64,000 bases of DNA from a virus (IMGVR_UViG_3300021963_004241:1-64000); one strand, 5' to 3'; numbered from the stretch's first letter, positions 6,919 through 15,564 are shown. Translations and numbers: made by a program. Notes: generated by a model from the sequence alone, not told the origin.

Positions 6919-7457
6919 TTGATTATTTCATCTTTCAAATAATCGGACCAGGGAGTAAAGTTTTTACGAGTTTTAAGATCGTGCAAACTGTGACTCCATA
7001 CTCCGGGGTTAGTAGATTTAAAATCTCTGTCGTCGATTTTTATCATTGTGTTATAATTCCAAAGTTTGATGTAAGGAATTGGAACTCTTATTTGCGGAAT
7101 AAAATTATCACTGTCATTCAATCCGCCGTCATTAAATTCTTCCACTGCACTAAGTGGAATATCTAAACTACACAAATAATCTTTGTCGAGAAAATATTGA
7201 ATCATTTCTTCCCATTGTTTCCAGTCGTCGTAGTCAACAGGATGAAAACTGTGATTAGCACCAAAGAAAATATGCTTGATATGTTTTGAATGATCTATGT
7301 AAGAATTTTGATCGTTGAGAATACTGTCAATCGCATCAGTAGGTTGAACACCTGTTACAAACAGAGTTCTCATTCCGTATGCGGGAGTATGTTCGACCTC
7401 GTTACCTATAAAGAAGATAACGTCATTTGCTGATCCTGATGCGTAGTTTCGATCCAT
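6915..7457 (-). CDS. Conserved T4-like phage protein, unknown function
   Basis: A 180-residue protein of the type found in cyanophages. It begins MDRNYASGSANDVIFFIGNE and contains HIFFGANHSFHPVDYDDWKQ, with several His and Asp residues but no motif I can assign. The single-base overlap with the upstream ORF at 7457 indicates coupling. Confidence 0.65.
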   Translation of the reverse strand: MDRNYASGSANDVIFFIGNEVEHTPAYGMRTLFVTGVQPTDAIDSILNDQNSYIDHSKHIKHIFFGANHSFHPVDYDDWKQWEEMIQYFLDKDYLCSLDIPLSAVEEFNDGGLNDSDNFIPQIRVPIPYIKLWNYNTMIKIDDRDFKSTNPGVWSHSLHDLKTRKNFTPWSDYLKDEIIK

Positions 7458-7690
7458 TATTCTGCTTGTATAAATATGTTGATAGCTTCTGCCACTGACT
7501 GACCTTGTTCTTCCGTTAGATCTTCTGACAGTTCAGCGAAACCTTTTCCGAACTTTGTTTCTTCAACTAAACCATCCTTGTTGACAACTCCGTCTGCCAT
7601 TAGTAATTTCCAAACCCGATGGAGGTCTTGATAGTCGCCTACTAGAGTTTGTAATTCTGGGTCTGTTAGTTTAAATACGTCTCTTGCCAT
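7457..7690 (-). CDS. Small acidic phage protein, unknown function
   Basis: A 77-residue acidic, helical protein (MARDVFKLTDPELQTLVGDY...LTEEQGQSVAEAINIF). No family recognised. It is the first gene downstream of a strong sigma70-type promoter at 7708-7736, so it likely heads an early transcript. Confidence 0.65.
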   Translation of the reverse strand: MARDVFKLTDPELQTLVGDYQDLHRVWKLLMADGVVNKDGLVEETKFGKGFAELSEDLTEEQGQSVAEAINIFIQAE

Positions 7691-7707
7691 TTTGTTCCCT
7701 TTTAAAA

Positions 7708-7736
7708 ATTATACGATCTTGATACATAAAAATCAA
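7708..7736 (-). promoter_or_regulatory. Sigma70-type promoter overlapping a hairpin
   Basis: Minus-strand TTGATT (7736-7731), a 17 bp spacer and TATAAT (7713-7708). The -35 box and spacer are folded into a 9 bp inverted repeat, GATCTTGAT ... ATCAAGATC (7716-7741). The hairpin follows the end of the DUF465 gene, though no T-run follows it directly. Confidence 0.72.
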
Positions 7737-7741
7737 GATCA
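7716..7741. repeat. 9 bp inverted repeat (hairpin) in an intergenic gap
   Basis: GATCTTGAT and ATCAAGATC are separated by 8 bp. They lie between the DUF465-like gene and the next operon and contain the -35 region of the promoter above. This could be a weak terminator, a repressor-binding site, or both. Confidence 0.7.
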
Positions 7742-7744
7742 ATG

Positions 7745-7954
7745 TTATCGATCATCGTCAAAATCAACAGTCTCGTGATCGTGTTCCCACTGCAATTTCA
7801 CAAGTCTCGCGATTTCATCTTTAAGCAATAGCTTTTGTTTTTTCATATTAGAAAGAGCTTCGTCAGTATAATTTCCTGTTCTTTCTAAATCTGAAATTTG
7901 TTTATCGAGGAGTCGATGTGATTCCTCTAGGTGTTTGATCCTGCCTTCATACAT
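7745..7954 (-). CDS. DUF465 (YdcH)-like small coiled-coil protein
   Basis: A 69-residue helical hairpin. RIKHLEESHRLLDKQISDLE and the second helix MKKQKLLLKDEIARLVKL match the DUF465/YdcH pattern, a small family of two-helix proteins of unclear role. It overlaps the dpdA-like gene by 8 bp. A hairpin lies just downstream. Confidence 0.7.
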   Translation of the reverse strand: MYEGRIKHLEESHRLLDKQISDLERTGNYTDEALSNMKKQKLLLKDEIARLVKLQWEHDHETVDFDDDR

Positions 7955-9488
7955 TCTGAGCCTCCTGTTCTAAAAATTCATGTTCTAGTTCTTCTAAAAC
8001 ATTTTCATCTAGTACCGGCATAGCAGATACTTGACTTACACTTTTATCTAAAACAATTTCATCACTTTCGAACAAGTTGCTGAATGTATTGTTAGCATTG
8101 CCTCCACGCAGACGCATACCCATCATGCTATTAAGCATAGGTTTTGCATCGTCAATCATTTGCATAGGAGTCTCACTAGTAAATAATTCTTCTACAAACT
8201 CGTTAAAGTAAAGAATATTACGTGGAACCCATTCACTTAGTTCGTCACTCTTATCTGAATCTTTAACTTTTCTCCAATGGCGCCAATCCGGACCAAATTT
8301 AGCAGTTTCAATGTCCATTAAGTTATTAGCTCTTTGCACAGCAACAATATGGCAGTATGTGTTATGCGCCATCATTAGAGCATAACCGAAGCTATCCCAA
8401 CTTGTTTTTCCTTCTTTGCCAATCTTGTTTAACATTCCTGGCTTGTACCAGCAGATGTCACCGATTGAAAGTCTGCGTCCGATTTCTGATTCGAACGGGA
8501 AGGGGACATGAAAAGCCTGGCTAATTGCTTTGTTGTCTGGGGCCTTATCCATGATAACGGACCAGCGTTTGTTTGTGTGCTGGGCGTTTGTGTAGACGAG
8601 ACCGTGGGCTGTTGCAATGAAGGGTGATGCGCAGTCAAAAGAAATGGTAAAGTTTTCATTTATATGTTTACGTACCTGTCGTTGAATAGAAGTTAGATAG
8701 CAAGACCAGTCTAATTGGGCAGTACCCAAGAAGTGCATCCAGTTCCTGTCATCTAACAGTTTCTCATCTCTTAAGATGATGAGCCTGCGTAGTGCGACTT
8801 CCATGTCACACATATTCTTTCCACCCATTGCCCAACCTTCTGTAGGCAAGTGCTTAACAGCATTGTACCAGGTCTGTGCTGTATCCCAGTCACTTCCTTG
8901 TAATACATTTAAAAATTTAGTTTGACCTAAGCGATTACGTATAAAGTAATCGTTATTATGCAAAGTTTTATCTAAACAATCTTGAAAACTCTTAAGACCA
9001 GTCTTTGGACTATGGATATGATCGCAAGCCCAGGTTGGCACGTCTAGTAACATTGACCAGTCAGCAGTTAATTCTAACCAGTTAAGGATTTTGTCTCGAG
9101 TAGCATTTGCACTAGGACCTTCAAAGTTTAACCAATCAAATTTAAGAACACCCTTACCAATTTGATACCCGCCCGAGTCTCCGACAATGACTGTGTTGGC
9201 TCGATCTCGATCTTGGATCATTGCATCCATTGTCATTGTTTTTTCGAGATCTAGTTGTGCGTGACCTGCTGAATACAGACCGTATTTGTATGTAAAATAT
9301 CCTTGTTCTGGATTAAGGAAATTCATTCCTTCGATACCGCGATCAAATCCTGCCGGGATACGATCATCGGGAACAAACTTTTCAAATCTTTGTTTACTAA
9401 CATAAGTTGAAAAGAAGCAACTAATTGCTGGTAGATATACAGCATAGTCCTTTTGTAATGGTGATAAATTAACTGGTGGTTTTGTCAT
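7947..9488 (-). CDS. DpdA-like transglycosylase (7-deazaguanine insertion into DNA)
   Basis: A TGT-fold enzyme of 513 aa. Transglycosylase landmarks: DSGGYQIG at 104-111 (the general-base Asp), LLDVPTWA at 147-154, GWAMGG at 218-223, FLGTAQ at 253-258, and SFDCASPF at 283-290, whose Asp285 sits where the TGT nucleophile lies. No CxCxxC zinc motif of bacterial tRNA-TGT is visible, which fits the DpdA side of the superfamily. In phages DpdA swaps guanine in DNA for preQ0 or a derivative. The presence of folE, queD and queE supports that role; a tRNA substrate cannot be excluded. Confidence 0.8.
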   Translation of the reverse strand: MTKPPVNLSPLQKDYAVYLPAISCFFSTYVSKQRFEKFVPDDRIPAGFDRGIEGMNFLNPEQGYFTYKYGLYSAGHAQLDLEKTMTMDAMIQDRDRANTVIVGDSGGYQIGKGVLKFDWLNFEGPSANATRDKILNWLELTADWSMLLDVPTWACDHIHSPKTGLKSFQDCLDKTLHNNDYFIRNRLGQTKFLNVLQGSDWDTAQTWYNAVKHLPTEGWAMGGKNMCDMEVALRRLIILRDEKLLDDRNWMHFLGTAQLDWSCYLTSIQRQVRKHINENFTISFDCASPFIATAHGLVYTNAQHTNKRWSVIMDKAPDNKAISQAFHVPFPFESEIGRRLSIGDICWYKPGMLNKIGKEGKTSWDSFGYALMMAHNTYCHIVAVQRANNLMDIETAKFGPDWRHWRKVKDSDKSDELSEWVPRNILYFNEFVEELFTSETPMQMIDDAKPMLNSMMGMRLRGGNANNTFSNLFESDEIVLDKSVSQVSAMPVLDENVLEELEHEFLEQEAQNV

Positions 9489-9837
9489 TTTCTCTCGCTA
9501 GTATTGCTGTAAGTTCTAATCTTGTTCTTGCCTGTTCTAGTTGTTCTAATGCTATATGAACTGCTTCGTTATTTGTAGCCAACTTATACCATTCTTCTTC
9601 TTGTTTCATACGTTTAATGGCCCAAGAAATAGCCTGTTCTGCATCGCTATTTAGGCCAACATTGGCTGAATTGGCATAAATTTTTGTCCAAGTGTTACCA
9701 TCAAATACTTCCATGTCGGAACCGTTTATTCGTAACATTCCTTGTGAAGGATTGTTGCTGTTATAAGATATGTATGGCAGGGAACTTCCCCCTGCGGCAT
9801 ATACATGTTGGCTAGAGCTATTAATGTTATTGATCAT
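9469..9837 (-). CDS. Conserved phage protein, unknown function
   Basis: A 122-residue protein. The first half contains QGMLRINGSDMEVFDGNTWT, a beta-strand pattern seen in small phage fibre or decoration proteins. The second half is a long helix (QAISWAIKRMKQEEEWYKLA). It overlaps the sliding-clamp stop by ATGA and the dpdA-like gene by 20 bp. Function unknown. Confidence 0.6.
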   Translation of the reverse strand: MINNINSSSQHVYAAGGSSLPYISYNSNNPSQGMLRINGSDMEVFDGNTWTKIYANSANVGLNSDAEQAISWAIKRMKQEEEWYKLATNNEAVHIALEQLEQARTRLELTAILARENDKTTS

Positions 9838-10568
9838 GTGTTTGCTGGAATAATGTATTTGTAATTGGCCATTCCGCTGTCGATAGTAATCTGCAGAGCG
9901 CCTTCATTAGAAATACTTAATTCTAGTTCTTTACCTGCGGCTGCTTTGAAAATACTAGCGATTGCTAATACAGGCCAAGTCCAACCACGATCTAATTTAC
10001 CACTAATACCAGTTTCAAATACAAATTCTCCGCCGTGTGTGCTAACGTCACCGAAGATAAACTTTAAGTTGCCGTTATCAGTCTTGGCCAAGAACGATGG
10101 ATGTTCACTATTTGCACCGACTTGCATATGAAATCTCTGTAACGCTGCCACCGAAGGCTTAACAGTTACATCCCATTTAACACCACGGAATTTAACAGTT
10201 TTCATTTTTTCATTAATAACTTCAGTGTTCATAAAACGATAATCGTTCTTGAAGTCGCCTGCTTTATTTTCGAAATGCAATCCTGTTGGAACAGTTTCAC
10301 CATTACGTTCTGCTGTAATAATACTAATCTGAGCACCGTCTTTATATTCAGGGCACTCTAAGTTATATTTGAGTTTAGACATTTGACTCATTCCAAACAC
10401 GCCGACCATGTCGGGATGTGCTGCTGTAGTCTCTGCCTCCATAATAACCGAACGATTTTCGGCCATTGCGTTAAGTGTGGTCTTCTCTTCTGTTCCGGTA
10501 ATTTTGACCATGTCTAATAGTCCGGTATCGTGTGTATGTGCTACGATATCTTTTAAGATGTCTTTCAT
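9834..10568 (-). CDS. Sliding clamp DNA polymerase accessory protein (gp45-like)
   Basis: A trimeric ring that tethers the polymerase to DNA and, in T4-like phages, also activates late transcription. At 244 aa it is close to T4 gp45 (228). The C-terminal ANYKYIIPA strand and the two-fold repeat of beta/alpha segments are typical. It lies just downstream of DNA polymerase and has its own promoter at 10592-10620. The polymerase C-terminus carries a matching clamp-binding tail. Confidence 0.82.
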   Translation of the reverse strand: MKDILKDIVAHTHDTGLLDMVKITGTEEKTTLNAMAENRSVIMEAETTAAHPDMVGVFGMSQMSKLKYNLECPEYKDGAQISIITAERNGETVPTGLHFENKAGDFKNDYRFMNTEVINEKMKTVKFRGVKWDVTVKPSVAALQRFHMQVGANSEHPSFLAKTDNGNLKFIFGDVSTHGGEFVFETGISGKLDRGWTWPVLAIASIFKAAAGKELELSISNEGALQITIDSGMANYKYIIPANT

Positions 10569-10591
10569 TAGGATTCTCCAGTAATAATGTG

Positions 10592-10620
10592 ATTATATTT
10601 AGATCGTTGTAAAAAAACAA
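10592..10620 (-). promoter_or_regulatory. Sigma70-type promoter for the sliding clamp operon
   Basis: Minus-strand TTGTTT (10620-10615), a 17 bp spacer and TATAAT (10597-10592), 24 nt before the clamp ATG, with GGAG as ribosome-binding site. Confidence 0.68.
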
Positions 10621-10625
10621 TGATA

Positions 10626-13298
10626 TTATTCACCAAAATCAAACAATTTGTTAAATGTGTTATCGTTTCGAGTAGAACTAATATCCCATTCTAGTACGCC
10701 GATCAAGTTTGATAACTTTTCATCGATGACGGTAGTTTCCATTTCTCCATCATCAAATGGAAGTTCTTTAAACCAACGAGGCAATCTTAGCTCGTCGACC
10801 GGATAAGCGACGGAGGTATACCCCATTGGATTATCCTTGAGTTTGCAAACAATAACTTTGGCTCCGTCAGTAATGCCCATTGAGTATTTGTCATCGAACA
10901 TACGTTTGAGTGTATTCCAATTAATGCTTGCACGAACGTGACCAGGCATATTTGCCTTGCCTTGTTTCTTTTCTTTAGACTGATATTCTGTAATGTTGTT
11001 AGCTCGTTTGGGTGAACCTTTCTCCCAACCTGGCCTTAGTTTGAATTCTTGTCTAAATTCTGCTATGTATTCGAGGATCTCATCTCGTTCAACCCCGTTA
11101 AGTACTTTGGTTAATACTTCGCTCAAGAAGTCCTGTATAACCACAGGAGTATCTGATCTCTTAAGATCCAACCCCATAGCTTTGATTTTTCCCGGCTTGC
11201 CATCAACATCCGATCGTTTGCCTTCTTTATCGTAATAAAGAACAGCGTAACGTTTCTTAGTAATAAACAAACCTTTTGACGCAACAATTTCACGACCTGC
11301 CTTAATGACTTCGCCGCGAGTTTTAGGACAATGGAATGCGTCTTGCATAAACTTAATGAACGTATCGTTTACTTCTGATCCGATTTGATCATAAAGCTGT
11401 ACAACAGTTTCTTTAGTCCAGGGTAGTTTTCCTGATTCAATATCTTTCTTTAATATAGGATATGCTGAGAAGTAACAACTATCTGTATCACCGTAAATGA
11501 TTGCCTTACCAACGTGATTGAACTCGCCAGTAATGAATTCATTTACTTTACCAGCCATATGTTTAGCAATAGCTCTTCCGGTAAGGGTGGTGGATTGTCC
11601 AATACGATTATCAAAGAACCTACAACCAGGGTTAAGAATAGCACCGTATAGACTGTTAAGGTTAATCTTCTTAACCAATTGTCGCTTATCCCAATATTCT
11701 TCTTCAATGGGGTTTTCTGCATCTTTAGCTGCCTTTAATTTTGCCTGCATTTCTTTACGTTCGGCATACCAACGTTTTAATAATCCGGGTACAACCCCTT
11801 CATTCTCATAACTGAATATAGTTCCGTTGGCACTTAATGTCCAAGGTTGATTACTATCAAAGATTAAGTCGTATATTTGAGCTGCGCTCAACGAATCGCT
11901 ACCGCCATTTTCCCAATCGATAGTAATTTCTCTACCAATTTCTTTATTCATTACAGCACTATATTCTAAACTACCAAATAATCCTTCCCAGGCAGCGGCA
12001 AATGATTTCCCTTTAGCCATTTCGCCTTCGATATATGACTTGGTAGCTTCTGGACGTAGTTGGCCTACGATCGTTTCTGGCCCCATGTTCAATGCACGAA
12101 TCGCACTAGGATACAGTGAGTTAATATCTAGTGAGCCAATCCATTCGTGGATACCTTTTTTAGGATAAGCTACATATGCACCTGCGGCCTGTGTAGATTC
12201 TCCGTCATCACGTTTTGGACGATTAGGAACAATCATTCCTCTACGATGTGCTTCATTGATAATAGCTTGTTCAGTAACAGCCACGGCACCCATAGTAGTC
12301 TGTAGCAATACTGTATTTTCGTGTGCTAGTTTGTTAGCTAGATCTAAGAATTTTAATTTATCATCTAGTTTAGCCAACAGCATTGTATCTTGTCTGTTGT
12401 ATTCTATAAATCTACGAAAATCTTCATTATATAACTGATCCAACGTGCCTTCAAACTGTGTCTTACGCTCACCTAGTTCATACTCTGCAATGGCATCTAG
12501 TCGATATGTGTGACGTTCTTCATATGTGTACTTTCGATATAGTTCCAACGAGTCCAAGTGTACACGGCCAATGAAGTCAAAAGTAACAGCCTGCCTACCA
12601 AATTTTTCAAATTCTCTCTTTTTCGGAAATTGATCCCATAGGCAAAATCTACGTGTGTCCTCTTTTGATAACACTTTAGTAACTCGATTAACAGTATATG
12701 GAATATCAAAGCCTTCTGAGTTCCAACCACTTATTACATCTACATCTTCTATAAGATTTAAAAATGTATCTAACAGATCTGCTTCAGTTTCGAATAGATA
12801 TGTATTAGCAAAACCTTTAACAGATTCTTGCGCCTGCACCATCGAAATAGACTTTGGCGGAATTGCTAATGTAATAAGACTATCCAGCCATTGCAAATAC
12901 AGTGTAATAGCAGTGATTGGCATAAATGGATCATCTGGTGATGCATATCCCCTCTCTGGATCAAAGTCTACTTCAATGTCAAAGAAGCAAACATTTAATT
13001 TGGGTTCTTCTGAATTTAGATAGTTCTCTTCGAGGCATCTAAAAATAGGATTGACATCGGATTCGAATAGCTTTCTGCCATCGTGTGTTCGTAATTCTTT
13101 ATGGAAGTCTTTTAGATTTTTACAAGTTACCCTTGATAGTGGGTCCCCGTAAATTGATTTGTATTTTCCTCTAGAATCTATGTAATAAAACAGATGTCTA
13201 GCAGGATGATCTTTGTATTGTCTTTGACCTTTACCATCTCTTTCTACAACATGGATGGTATCTTGATCGCGGTCATAGAACGCATCAACGTAACTCAT
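10626..13298 (-). CDS. Family B DNA polymerase (gp43-like)
   Basis: The replicative polymerase with proofreading. Exonuclease motifs: FFDIEVDFD (Asp107, Glu109), SGWNSEGFDIP (190-200) and EYNRQDTMLL (299-308). Polymerase motifs: A SLDINSLYPS (389-398), B KKINLNSLYGA (543-553), C YGDTDS (602-607), then KKRYAVLYYD. The C-terminus NTFNKLFDFGE resembles the clamp-binding tail of T4 gp43. At 890 aa it is full length. It is preceded by a 75 nt leader with GGAG. Confidence 0.96.
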   Translation of the reverse strand: MSYVDAFYDRDQDTIHVVERDGKGQRQYKDHPARHLFYYIDSRGKYKSIYGDPLSRVTCKNLKDFHKELRTHDGRKLFESDVNPIFRCLEENYLNSEEPKLNVCFFDIEVDFDPERGYASPDDPFMPITAITLYLQWLDSLITLAIPPKSISMVQAQESVKGFANTYLFETEADLLDTFLNLIEDVDVISGWNSEGFDIPYTVNRVTKVLSKEDTRRFCLWDQFPKKREFEKFGRQAVTFDFIGRVHLDSLELYRKYTYEERHTYRLDAIAEYELGERKTQFEGTLDQLYNEDFRRFIEYNRQDTMLLAKLDDKLKFLDLANKLAHENTVLLQTTMGAVAVTEQAIINEAHRRGMIVPNRPKRDDGESTQAAGAYVAYPKKGIHEWIGSLDINSLYPSAIRALNMGPETIVGQLRPEATKSYIEGEMAKGKSFAAAWEGLFGSLEYSAVMNKEIGREITIDWENGGSDSLSAAQIYDLIFDSNQPWTLSANGTIFSYENEGVVPGLLKRWYAERKEMQAKLKAAKDAENPIEEEYWDKRQLVKKINLNSLYGAILNPGCRFFDNRIGQSTTLTGRAIAKHMAGKVNEFITGEFNHVGKAIIYGDTDSCYFSAYPILKKDIESGKLPWTKETVVQLYDQIGSEVNDTFIKFMQDAFHCPKTRGEVIKAGREIVASKGLFITKKRYAVLYYDKEGKRSDVDGKPGKIKAMGLDLKRSDTPVVIQDFLSEVLTKVLNGVERDEILEYIAEFRQEFKLRPGWEKGSPKRANNITEYQSKEKKQGKANMPGHVRASINWNTLKRMFDDKYSMGITDGAKVIVCKLKDNPMGYTSVAYPVDELRLPRWFKELPFDDGEMETTVIDEKLSNLIGVLEWDISSTRNDNTFNKLFDFGE

Positions 13299-13373
13299 TT
13301 ATTCTCCTATGCAATTTATGGCTTGCAAATACCTAACGTGCGGTTTGTGGCCACGCCTACCTTTACTCTTTAT

Positions 13374-13667
13374 TTAACTAATTAGCATTCTCACCAGCCC
13401 AACACTATCAATGGTGGTGAGCAGGATATAGTTAGCCAGCATGCCAAAGGATTTACGAGTCCAAGCAGCCCAAGCATACATAGCACAACCAGTGATCCAA
13501 ACAGGATATAGAGCAAGGAGTGGAGGATTGGGAACCGTAAGCGCCATTGTGATGCTACATCCAATTGAGACAGCCCAAGCAAGCAGCTCAATAATAAAAC
13601 GTATACGGTTAGATGCCCAATCATCCTTTATCCACTCTATAGTTGGACGAAAAATATCATTTATCAT
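13374..13667 (-). CDS. Conserved phage membrane protein
   Basis: A 97-residue protein with about three hydrophobic segments: FIIELLAWAVSIGCSITMAL (24-43), LLALYPVWITGCAMYAWAAW (49-68) and GMLANYILLTTIDSVGLVRM. It belongs to a family frequent in cyanophages between the DNA polymerase and dsbA; its shape recalls PnuC-like membrane proteins. Function unknown. Confidence 0.7.
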   Translation of the reverse strand: MINDIFRPTIEWIKDDWASNRIRFIIELLAWAVSIGCSITMALTVPNPPLLALYPVWITGCAMYAWAAWTRKSFGMLANYILLTTIDSVGLVRMLIS

Positions 13668-13934
13668 TTATTCCTTTTCTGGAAGATTCTTTGTAACACC
13701 GAGAATCATTTCGATTTCATCCCACTCTTGTTCGTGTTCTTTCCAGTTATCTTTATGGGCAATTTTGATAGCTTTATTGATCCAGCTAGGTTTGATTTGA
13801 AGTTCTTCTGCAACTGCTTTAACAGTCTCTTTAAGACCTTCTTGTAGGTCTTCAACTTCTCTTAGTACGTTAGATCCTTCGTTAATAAGACGCTCTAGTT
13901 TGGCTTTTTCTTCTGGTCCGTACATTTTAGACAT
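13668..13934 (-). CDS. DsbA-like double-stranded DNA-binding protein
   Basis: An 88-residue protein from ATG 13934 (MSKMYGPEEK), with AAGGAG just upstream. It resembles T4 DsbA, which binds DNA near late promoters: a coiled-coil helix (KLERLINEGSNVLREVEDLQ), then AEELQIKPSWINKAIKIAHK. Longer frames start upstream of the promoter at 13959-13987 and are unlikely. It probably acts in late transcription or DNA organisation. Confidence 0.75.
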   Translation of the reverse strand: MSKMYGPEEKAKLERLINEGSNVLREVEDLQEGLKETVKAVAEELQIKPSWINKAIKIAHKDNWKEHEQEWDEIEMILGVTKNLPEKE

Positions 13935-13958
13935 ATAATAATTCTCCTTATAGAGGTT

Positions 13959-13987
13959 ATTATATAGCAAATAAAAAAGCCAGTCAA
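13959..13987 (-). promoter_or_regulatory. Sigma70-type promoter for dsbA, nested in a terminator
   Basis: Minus-strand TTGACT (13987-13982), a 17 bp spacer and TATAAT (13964-13959). The -35 box lies in the loop and 3' arm of the terminator hairpin at 13972-14003, so the end of the upstream late operon and the start of the dsbA transcript share the same bases. Confidence 0.8.
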
Positions 13988-14003
13988 CTAAGGACTGGCT
14001 TTT
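13972..14003 (-). terminator. Rho-independent terminator after the 14022-14906 gene
   Basis: A 10 bp stem AAAGCCAGTC / GACTGGCTTT (14002-13993 with 13985-13976), loop of 7, followed on the minus strand by TTTATTTG. Confidence 0.85.
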
Positions 14004-14021
14004 GTTTACCAAATGTAATAA

Positions 14022-14906
14022 TTACTTTTGATTTTCTGATAGTACATCATACAATTGGAATTCTCCGCCGTATGACTCATATACTCTAGCTGCATATGCA
14101 TCTGCACGGATACCAGAACCAACTTTATTTGATGCTACTCGTTGTGCCCAATTCCAAAGTGCTGAGTCAACTGGATCGATCTGTTGCTGGCCGCCACTTT
14201 CTTTTACAATCTTTAGGCATTCGACAAAAGATAGTTTTGGTTGAACTGACTCAGCAACAACTCTCTTAGGAGTTTTTACAGATTCAGTTTTCTTACCACC
14301 GGCTTTTTTCTTCTTGCCGCCCATTTCGTCTTTGCCTAAACGACCTGCGATAACATCACCGCGTGTGACCTTATCATATGGCTTGGCATTATTGGCTAAG
14401 TTACCGTCGCCTTTACCTTCTTCCATTTTTTCGTCTTTCTTCTTAGCCATTGTTTTCTTATCTTCTTTCTTTTTAGCTTCGACCATTGCATTAAACTTTT
14501 GTTTGAATTCAGAACTTTCTTCGTCTTCAATTAATGCATCTACATCTACTTCTGTGCTTTCTGCTTTCTTCTTAGCGATCTTAGTTGCAGTAGCATACAT
14601 TACTGATTTGCCTTTGTCACCATAACGCTTTTCAAAGCCTTCTTTGTCTTTCTTCATGCTCTTAACAACTTCTTCCTTTTTCTTCTTTTCGGGAGTTGTT
14701 AATTTTTTCTCAACGACGGGTTGTCTGTCACTAATTCTGCGTCCTTCTTCAAGGACGTTAGACACACCAGCTAACACTCTCATTTGAGCGTCTTCGCTAA
14801 GTGCTACACGTTGTACAGGTTTTGCCTCTGTGGCTTTACCTTGCGGATTGAACACATTTGTTGGTTCAATTTCTTTAAGTTTCGATACTAGTTTGTGAAA
14901 GTCCAT
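14022..14906 (-). CDS. Lys/Glu-rich phage virion-type protein (possible head core protein)
   Basis: A 294-residue, very charged protein (long Lys/Glu tracts from about 70 to 210). It contains KSVMYATATKIAKKKAE, a motif that recurs in T4-like marine phages in putative prohead-core or internal proteins, and a folded C-terminus DPVDSALWNWAQRVA...YESYGGEFQLYDVL. The N-terminus MDFHKLVSKLKEIE ends in an L-x-E type site like that cut by T4 gp21. Scaffold or internal protein is my inference. It is last in the late operon, before a terminator. Confidence 0.6.
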   Translation of the reverse strand: MDFHKLVSKLKEIEPTNVFNPQGKATEAKPVQRVALSEDAQMRVLAGVSNVLEEGRRISDRQPVVEKKLTTPEKKKKEEVVKSMKKDKEGFEKRYGDKGKSVMYATATKIAKKKAESTEVDVDALIEDEESSEFKQKFNAMVEAKKKEDKKTMAKKKDEKMEEGKGDGNLANNAKPYDKVTRGDVIAGRLGKDEMGGKKKKAGGKKTESVKTPKRVVAESVQPKLSFVECLKIVKESGGQQQIDPVDSALWNWAQRVASNKVGSGIRADAYAARVYESYGGEFQLYDVLSENQK

Positions 14907-14918
14907 TGGCTTCTCCGT

Positions 14919-15287
14919 TTATTTCTTTCTACCTGCACAGTGCGCACGTTGGCTAAATCCTTTAGGATTGTTGCAGTTAATTGATTTTTTATACTTCTCG
15001 CTCCATTTTTCTTGTAGCTGAGTTTGTACTTTTTCTAATCTTGCTTCCTCAAAGCTTCTTGGTCCGCGATTGATCGCTTCACCTTTGGCTTTTTCATATT
15101 CTGTATACTGCACGACATTATTCAAATGATCGGCAGCAATAGTAATCTTTTCTTGTACCCAACCCATTAATTCTTCATTCTCGTCGATCATTTTCAAAAG
15201 TTTCACAGCATTTTTAGCGATGCTTAAAAGATCGCTTTTTGCCATTCTTCCTTCATGATCGTCTTTATGTTGAATTTCGAGGTCCAT
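14919..15287 (-). CDS. Conserved phage virion-associated protein
   Basis: A 122-residue protein. The helical block MAKSDLLSIAKNAVKLLKMI through WVQEKITIAADHLNNVVQYT and the C-terminal CNNPKGFSQRAHCAGRKK are recurrent modules in cyanophage and pelagiphage late proteins. Two starts are possible: ATG 15287, 4 nt after a late-type motif with no ribosome-binding site, or ATG 15245 (MAKSDLL) with GAAGGA upstream. Function unknown. Confidence 0.65.
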   Translation of the reverse strand: MDLEIQHKDDHEGRMAKSDLLSIAKNAVKLLKMIDENEELMGWVQEKITIAADHLNNVVQYTEYEKAKGEAINRGPRSFEEARLEKVQTQLQEKWSEKYKKSINCNNPKGFSQRAHCAGRKK

Positions 15288-15291
15288 ATCG

Positions 15292-15299
15292 TATTTATC
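15292..15299 (-). promoter_or_regulatory. Late-type promoter motif GATAAATA
   Basis: Minus-strand GATAAATA, 4 nt before the ATG at 15287. It matches the T4/cyanophage late -10 element (TATAAATA or NATAAATA). The spacing would give a leaderless transcript. Confidence 0.55.
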
Positions 15300-15558
15300 T
15301 CTTGACAGCGGCGCCTTGACCGAACAAACTAGTGCCTTGATCTAGTGCGTTTTTAGCTGTGCCGTCTTTGTTTTTAGGTTGTACAACTTTAGGCTGCGGA
15401 GGTGCTTTGGTTCCCGACTTACCACCCCAAGGACTACCGATATAGCTCTTTTTACCACGTGCTTTCCCGGGGCTGATATGCGGGTTCGGGACAGTTGCAA
15501 TATTGCCCGAACTTGTGCTTCCTGCGGTAGCTGATTCAACGATATCTTTAATTCTCAT
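15295..15558 (-). CDS. Small late protein with capsid-targeting-like N-terminus
   Basis: An 87-residue basic, Gly/Pro/Lys-rich protein. It starts MRIKDIVES, with IVE|S a good fit to the (I/L)-x-E site cut by T4-type prohead protease. The rest (PNPHISPGKARGKKSYIGSP) looks unstructured and DNA-binding. I infer an internal head protein. No enzyme motif is seen. Confidence 0.65.
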   Translation of the reverse strand: MRIKDIVESATAGSTSSGNIATVPNPHISPGKARGKKSYIGSPWGGKSGTKAPPQPKVVQPKNKDGTAKNALDQGTSLFGQGAAVKR

Positions 15559-15564
15559 AGTTTA

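Noticed and set aside
13299-13373. A control hairpin in the DNA polymerase leader (GTGGCCAC)
   Set aside because: Only an 8 bp palindrome with no loop and a 4 bp flanking match; too weak to call.
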